This document shows positions 61,596 through 64,000 of a stretch of 64,000 bases of DNA, one piece after another (position 1 is the first letter of the stretch; the number at the start of each line of letters is the position of its first letter). A model generated the notes under the pieces. It had not been told where the DNA came from and ran no database searches. It saw only the letters and a program-made list of their open reading frames with translations. The translations under genes were made by a program, and so were the position numbers. The DNA lies in assembly GCA_001769805.1 (NCBI GenBank), contig MEPO01000009.1:62001-126000 (forward strand), read 5' to 3'. This DNA is from Bdellovibrionales bacterium GWA1_52_35 (lineage in GTDB: Bacteria > Bdellovibrionota > UBA1018).

Positions 61596-64000
61596 TTACG
61601 GATTTGTTGTAATGGGGAATGGCGTTGCATTCACCCACGCCGAGGAAATGATCGAGCCGTTATTTGCCTTTATCCGGCACCAGTATTTCCTGTTCCGGCT
61701 TAGGCCGGTTTTGGTGTACGTCGTGGTATTTCTCTCAATGCTTGATGTCCCATAGATATTTGTGAAGTTCGCGTCGGCTGCATATTGGATCGTGAACCCC
61801 GTTTCATTGTTTGAACGATCCTGCCAGTTAAATATCAATCTTCTGTTGCCACCGCCGCCGTTTGGCCCGTTGACAACGGTGAATCCGCTGGGGACTATCG
61901 GGACCGCTCGTACCCGCACCGGCGACGATACTGCGTAACCGGAAGTGCCTACTGCATTCACCGCTGCTACCCGGTACGTAATGTACGAATCCACGGCGCC
62001 CGCAACTACCATGGTGTCATCGTACCTCACGGTTCCGGTGTTATTGCGCGCTGGCGCGGTCGCAATCCTGATGAAAGGAGCCCCGTTAATCGAGCGTTCG
62101 ATCACGAACCCAGTCTCGACTCTCGAGTTATCCGTGAATGTCAGAGTAATTCGCGGCCCGGTCCGCAGCCTTGCTGTCAGATTTGTTGGCTTTGCGGTTC
62201 GGCTGCCTACAAGCAAAGGAGCCGAAACTGAGGTGACGGCCATGCTTGGGAACTGACCTCCGTAGCCGATTGTGTTCTGGGCTACCACCTGGTATTGAGC
62301 CGCCACATCCGGGTCGTACGATGAATCCGTAAACGTGCGTGTCCCAGTCGTGTTCGTATCCGGCAGGGTGAGTGGTGACGAACTAATTCCCACATTGCTC
62401 CACGTCGCACCATCCGTCGACTTCTGAATCAAAAAGGCCGTTTCGGTGATTGAGTTATCTTTCCAGGTCAACAACAGAGAACGATTTGTGCCGCTGCCAG
62501 AAATCGTGTACGCGAGTCCATCGGGCCGTTTAGGTGGAAGCGCTATCGATACCGGACGCATCATATCCATCTCTTCGTGGTTTAAGATGTGGCAGTGATA
62601 CATATACTCCCAACCAAAATTGGTCAGCTGATTGGTGATTGCTGTCGTTGGATTGCCCTGTGGATCGACATTGTGAAAGCCGAGCGTTGAACCCAGTGGC
62701 ATCATTGGATTCAGGGGTCGGATGCTATTTGGAATCTCGAAAGGCAGTATTGGGATGATGGGCCGTAGAGCCACGATCGTGTCCTCAAGCGGGCTTACCC
62801 GAACCGTATCTTTCCAGCCGAGCTCGTTTCCATCGGGCGGCAGGATGATGTTGTCCCAGGTGACCCGGTTGAGCACCTGGACATCGTACAGGTGAAAATG
62901 AATCGGGTGAGTGTCCACGCCATTGTGAGTGATTTTCCAGATTTGCGTGCCGTCCTGTGTTGCGATCGGAGTCACATTCATATTTCCCTTGGGCAGCAAA
63001 GTGGCGTTGATAAGCTCTGTCGGTGGATTTACGAATGGATAGAGAACGGCATTTTGTACGCCAGGCTTAGCAGGAACTGCTTCGACTCCAAGGTTCCCCA
63101 TCATTCTTCCAAATTCGTCGAAATTGACCGCGTTCATTTCGTCGTGGATGGACTTCGGTTCCACGGGGACGTGGAGCTTGGCTGTGGGAGTAAGTAAAGT
63201 GTTGAACCCGAACTGGTCTCCGCCTTGATCTGAAATACGAGCGAAGCCATCGCACGTCGTAACATCGACACCAGGGACGTTGCACCAACTGCTGCTGGCG
63301 AAACTGGTTCCATAAGCGGAGTTGTACCCCGCCTGACCAACGATGATTGGGTGCTGGCCGGACTCAAATATGCCCGTTCCGTCAGCCTTGTGAGCAAAAT
63401 CGGCATCGAGCTTTCCAAGATCGAACGCTGGGGCGGAGTTGCCTACGACGCGGATCTGCATGATAGTGCGGGTGTTTGGCCCGTATCCTGGCATGACGGA
63501 AGGAGCTCCAACAGGGCTCAGGTCGGGTGCCCCCGTGTAGTAATCATAGGTCGCAACCCGAGCAGGGAAAGCAGCAGGTGCGTCGTTGTAGAGAATCAGC
63601 GTTTTTCCGGCGAATTGGGAGAAATCGACGATGACGTCGGCCCTCTCCGCCGGACCAAGGAGCAGAGAATGCTGATCGACGTTCCCGACATCAAACCGAG
63701 TTGGATCAGTGATCCAGGTGATCGGCTGATTCGGAATAACGACGGGCTTTGGAAGGAACCCTCCTTCAGTGCCGATTTGAATCCAATCCGGCCCAACAGG
63801 GCTTAATGTCGTATCTGGTCTTGGGAAAACGACGGGGTCTATCTGGGCTGCAGCTAAATCGGCGGCACTGAGCGCGACTTCTGTCCCGGTCGCATCGGCC
63901 ACGTACCATTGGAGATTGAAGAATCGATCGTTCGCTGCATTCAGAATCCTGAGACGTACCGGTTTAGGTTCAACTATCGTTGTCGGATACGCAGTCCCGT
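61596..64000 (-). CDS. Multicopper oxidase with C-terminal fibronectin type III-like domains (5' end cut by window)
   Basis: A multicopper oxidase running off the window edge; the frame is open to base 64000, and the upstream codons read the family element VRLRILNAANDRFFNLQWY, so the GTG at 63902 is not the start. Copper ligands are HPIHFHLYDV and YHCHILNHEEMDMM, giving type 1, 2 and 3 sites, as in bilirubin oxidase/CotA-like laccases. After about residue 480 (counting from the GTG) come three fibronectin type III-like repeats (starts near LLLTWKD, ITLTFTDNS, LIFNWQDRS), unusual for this family and suggestive of adhesion or polymer binding. The protein is probably exported. At least 801 residues are visible. 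Confidence 0.88.
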   Translation of the reverse strand, partial: GTAYPTTIVEPKPVRLRILNAANDRFFNLQWYVADATGTEVALSAADLAAAQIDPVVFPRPDTTLSPVGPDWIQIGTEGGFLPKPVVIPNQPITWITDPTRFDVGNVDQHSLLLGPAERADVIVDFSQFAGKTLILYNDAPAAFPARVATYDYYTGAPDLSPVGAPSVMPGYGPNTRTIMQIRVVGNSAPAFDLGKLDADFAHKADGTGIFESGQHPIIVGQAGYNSAYGTSFASSSWCNVPGVDVTTCDGFARISDQGGDQFGFNTLLTPTAKLHVPVEPKSIHDEMNAVNFDEFGRMMGNLGVEAVPAKPGVQNAVLYPFVNPPTELINATLLPKGNMNVTPIATQDGTQIWKITHNGVDTHPIHFHLYDVQVLNRVTWDNIILPPDGNELGWKDTVRVSPLEDTIVALRPIIPILPFEIPNSIRPLNPMMPLGSTLGFHNVDPQGNPTTAITNQLTNFGWEYMYHCHILNHEEMDMMRPVSIALPPKRPDGLAYTISGSGTNRSLLLTWKDNSITETAFLIQKSTDGATWSNVGISSSPLTLPDTNTTGTRTFTDSSYDPDVAAQYQVVAQNTIGYGGQFPSMAVTSVSAPLLVGSRTAKPTNLTARLRTGPRITLTFTDNSRVETGFVIERSINGAPFIRIATAPARNNTGTVRYDDTMVVAGAVDSYITYRVAAVNAVGTSGYAVSSPVRVRAVPIVPSGFTVVNGPNGGGGNRRLIFNWQDRSNNETGFTIQYAADANFTNIYGTSSIERNTTTYTKTGLSRNRKYWCRIKANNGSIISSAWVNATPFPITTNP

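Noticed and set aside
61473..61703. A short forward open frame between the chemotaxis receptor and the multicopper oxidase
   Set aside because: It overlaps the oxidase's 3' end on the other strand, lacks a ribosome-binding site and has low-complexity basic composition.
1..64000. CRISPR arrays, insertion sequences or prophage
   Set aside because: No spaced direct repeats, transposase-like proteins, terminal inverted repeats or phage structural genes were seen.

Overview
The window is dense bacterial DNA of roughly 53% GC by eye, with almost no spacer: no gap without a gene exceeds about 250 bases, and most convergent neighbours overlap at their 3' ends. A lipocalin, a YceI protein, a heme-binding predicted outer-membrane barrel, DusC- and Gsk-type enzymes, a methyl-accepting chemotaxis protein and many cleavable signal peptides point to a motile Gram-negative, proteobacteria-like organism. 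The mix of B12-type radical SAM enzymes, receiver/TPR and PilZ-like proteins and secreted hydrolases would suit a Bdellovibrionota or deltaproteobacterial-grade lineage. That placement is inference; no rRNA or other strong marker lies in the window. I found no tRNA, rRNA, CRISPR array, insertion sequence or phage gene.

Layout. 1-11.2 kb: a large secreted unknown protein, a lone receiver protein, a two-gene NAD-linked formate dehydrogenase (fused NuoE/NuoF-like subunit plus a molybdopterin subunit), phosphoglucomutase and a Kup potassium transporter. 11.2-14.4 kb: a possible broken small gene, a cysteine-rich Sel1-like protein and a polytopic membrane protein. 14.5-26.1 kb: the most unusual region, with eight radical SAM genes (seven forward, one inverted) followed by a family 2 glycosyltransferase. 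Five are B12-binding-type or related enzymes, two resemble methylthiotransferases without a TRAM domain, and one is SPASM-like. Two gene pairs look like a duplicated B12-radical SAM/methylthiotransferase-like module.

26.1-32.9 kb: periplasmic or exported proteins (cupredoxin, heme-barrel, YceI, a GH63/GH37-like glycosidase and an exported ROK-like protein). 32.9-36.1 kb: a three-gene unit of PilZ-like protein, pseudo-receiver/TPR protein and a ninth radical SAM enzyme. 36.2-40.8 kb: an aminotransferase, then metal homeostasis (CsoR-type repressor, CopA-type ATPase with a CsoR-like operator in its promoter, ZIP transporter). 40.8-50.9 kb: housekeeping and accessory enzymes (inosine-guanosine kinase, lipocalin, metallophosphoesterase, exonuclease, M28 peptidase, methyltransferase, DusC, PAS histidine kinase, ribosomal protein S1). 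51-64 kb: a putative papain-like hydrolase, M4 metalloprotease, dipeptide epimerase, hemerythrin, aspartate carbamoyltransferase, ECF sigma factor, pseudouridine synthase, chemotaxis receptor and a multicopper oxidase cut by the window edge.

How genes may work together. The radical SAM run is held together by 1-20 base overlaps and so is probably one translationally coupled operon. Its substrate is not visible; no precursor peptide or scaffold synthase lies beside it. The aromatic and basic C-terminal tails and the terminal glycosyltransferase make a membrane or isoprenoid-linked substrate a reasonable guess. The copper genes form a recognisable sensor-operator-exporter set, with a cupredoxin and a multicopper oxidase elsewhere in the window.
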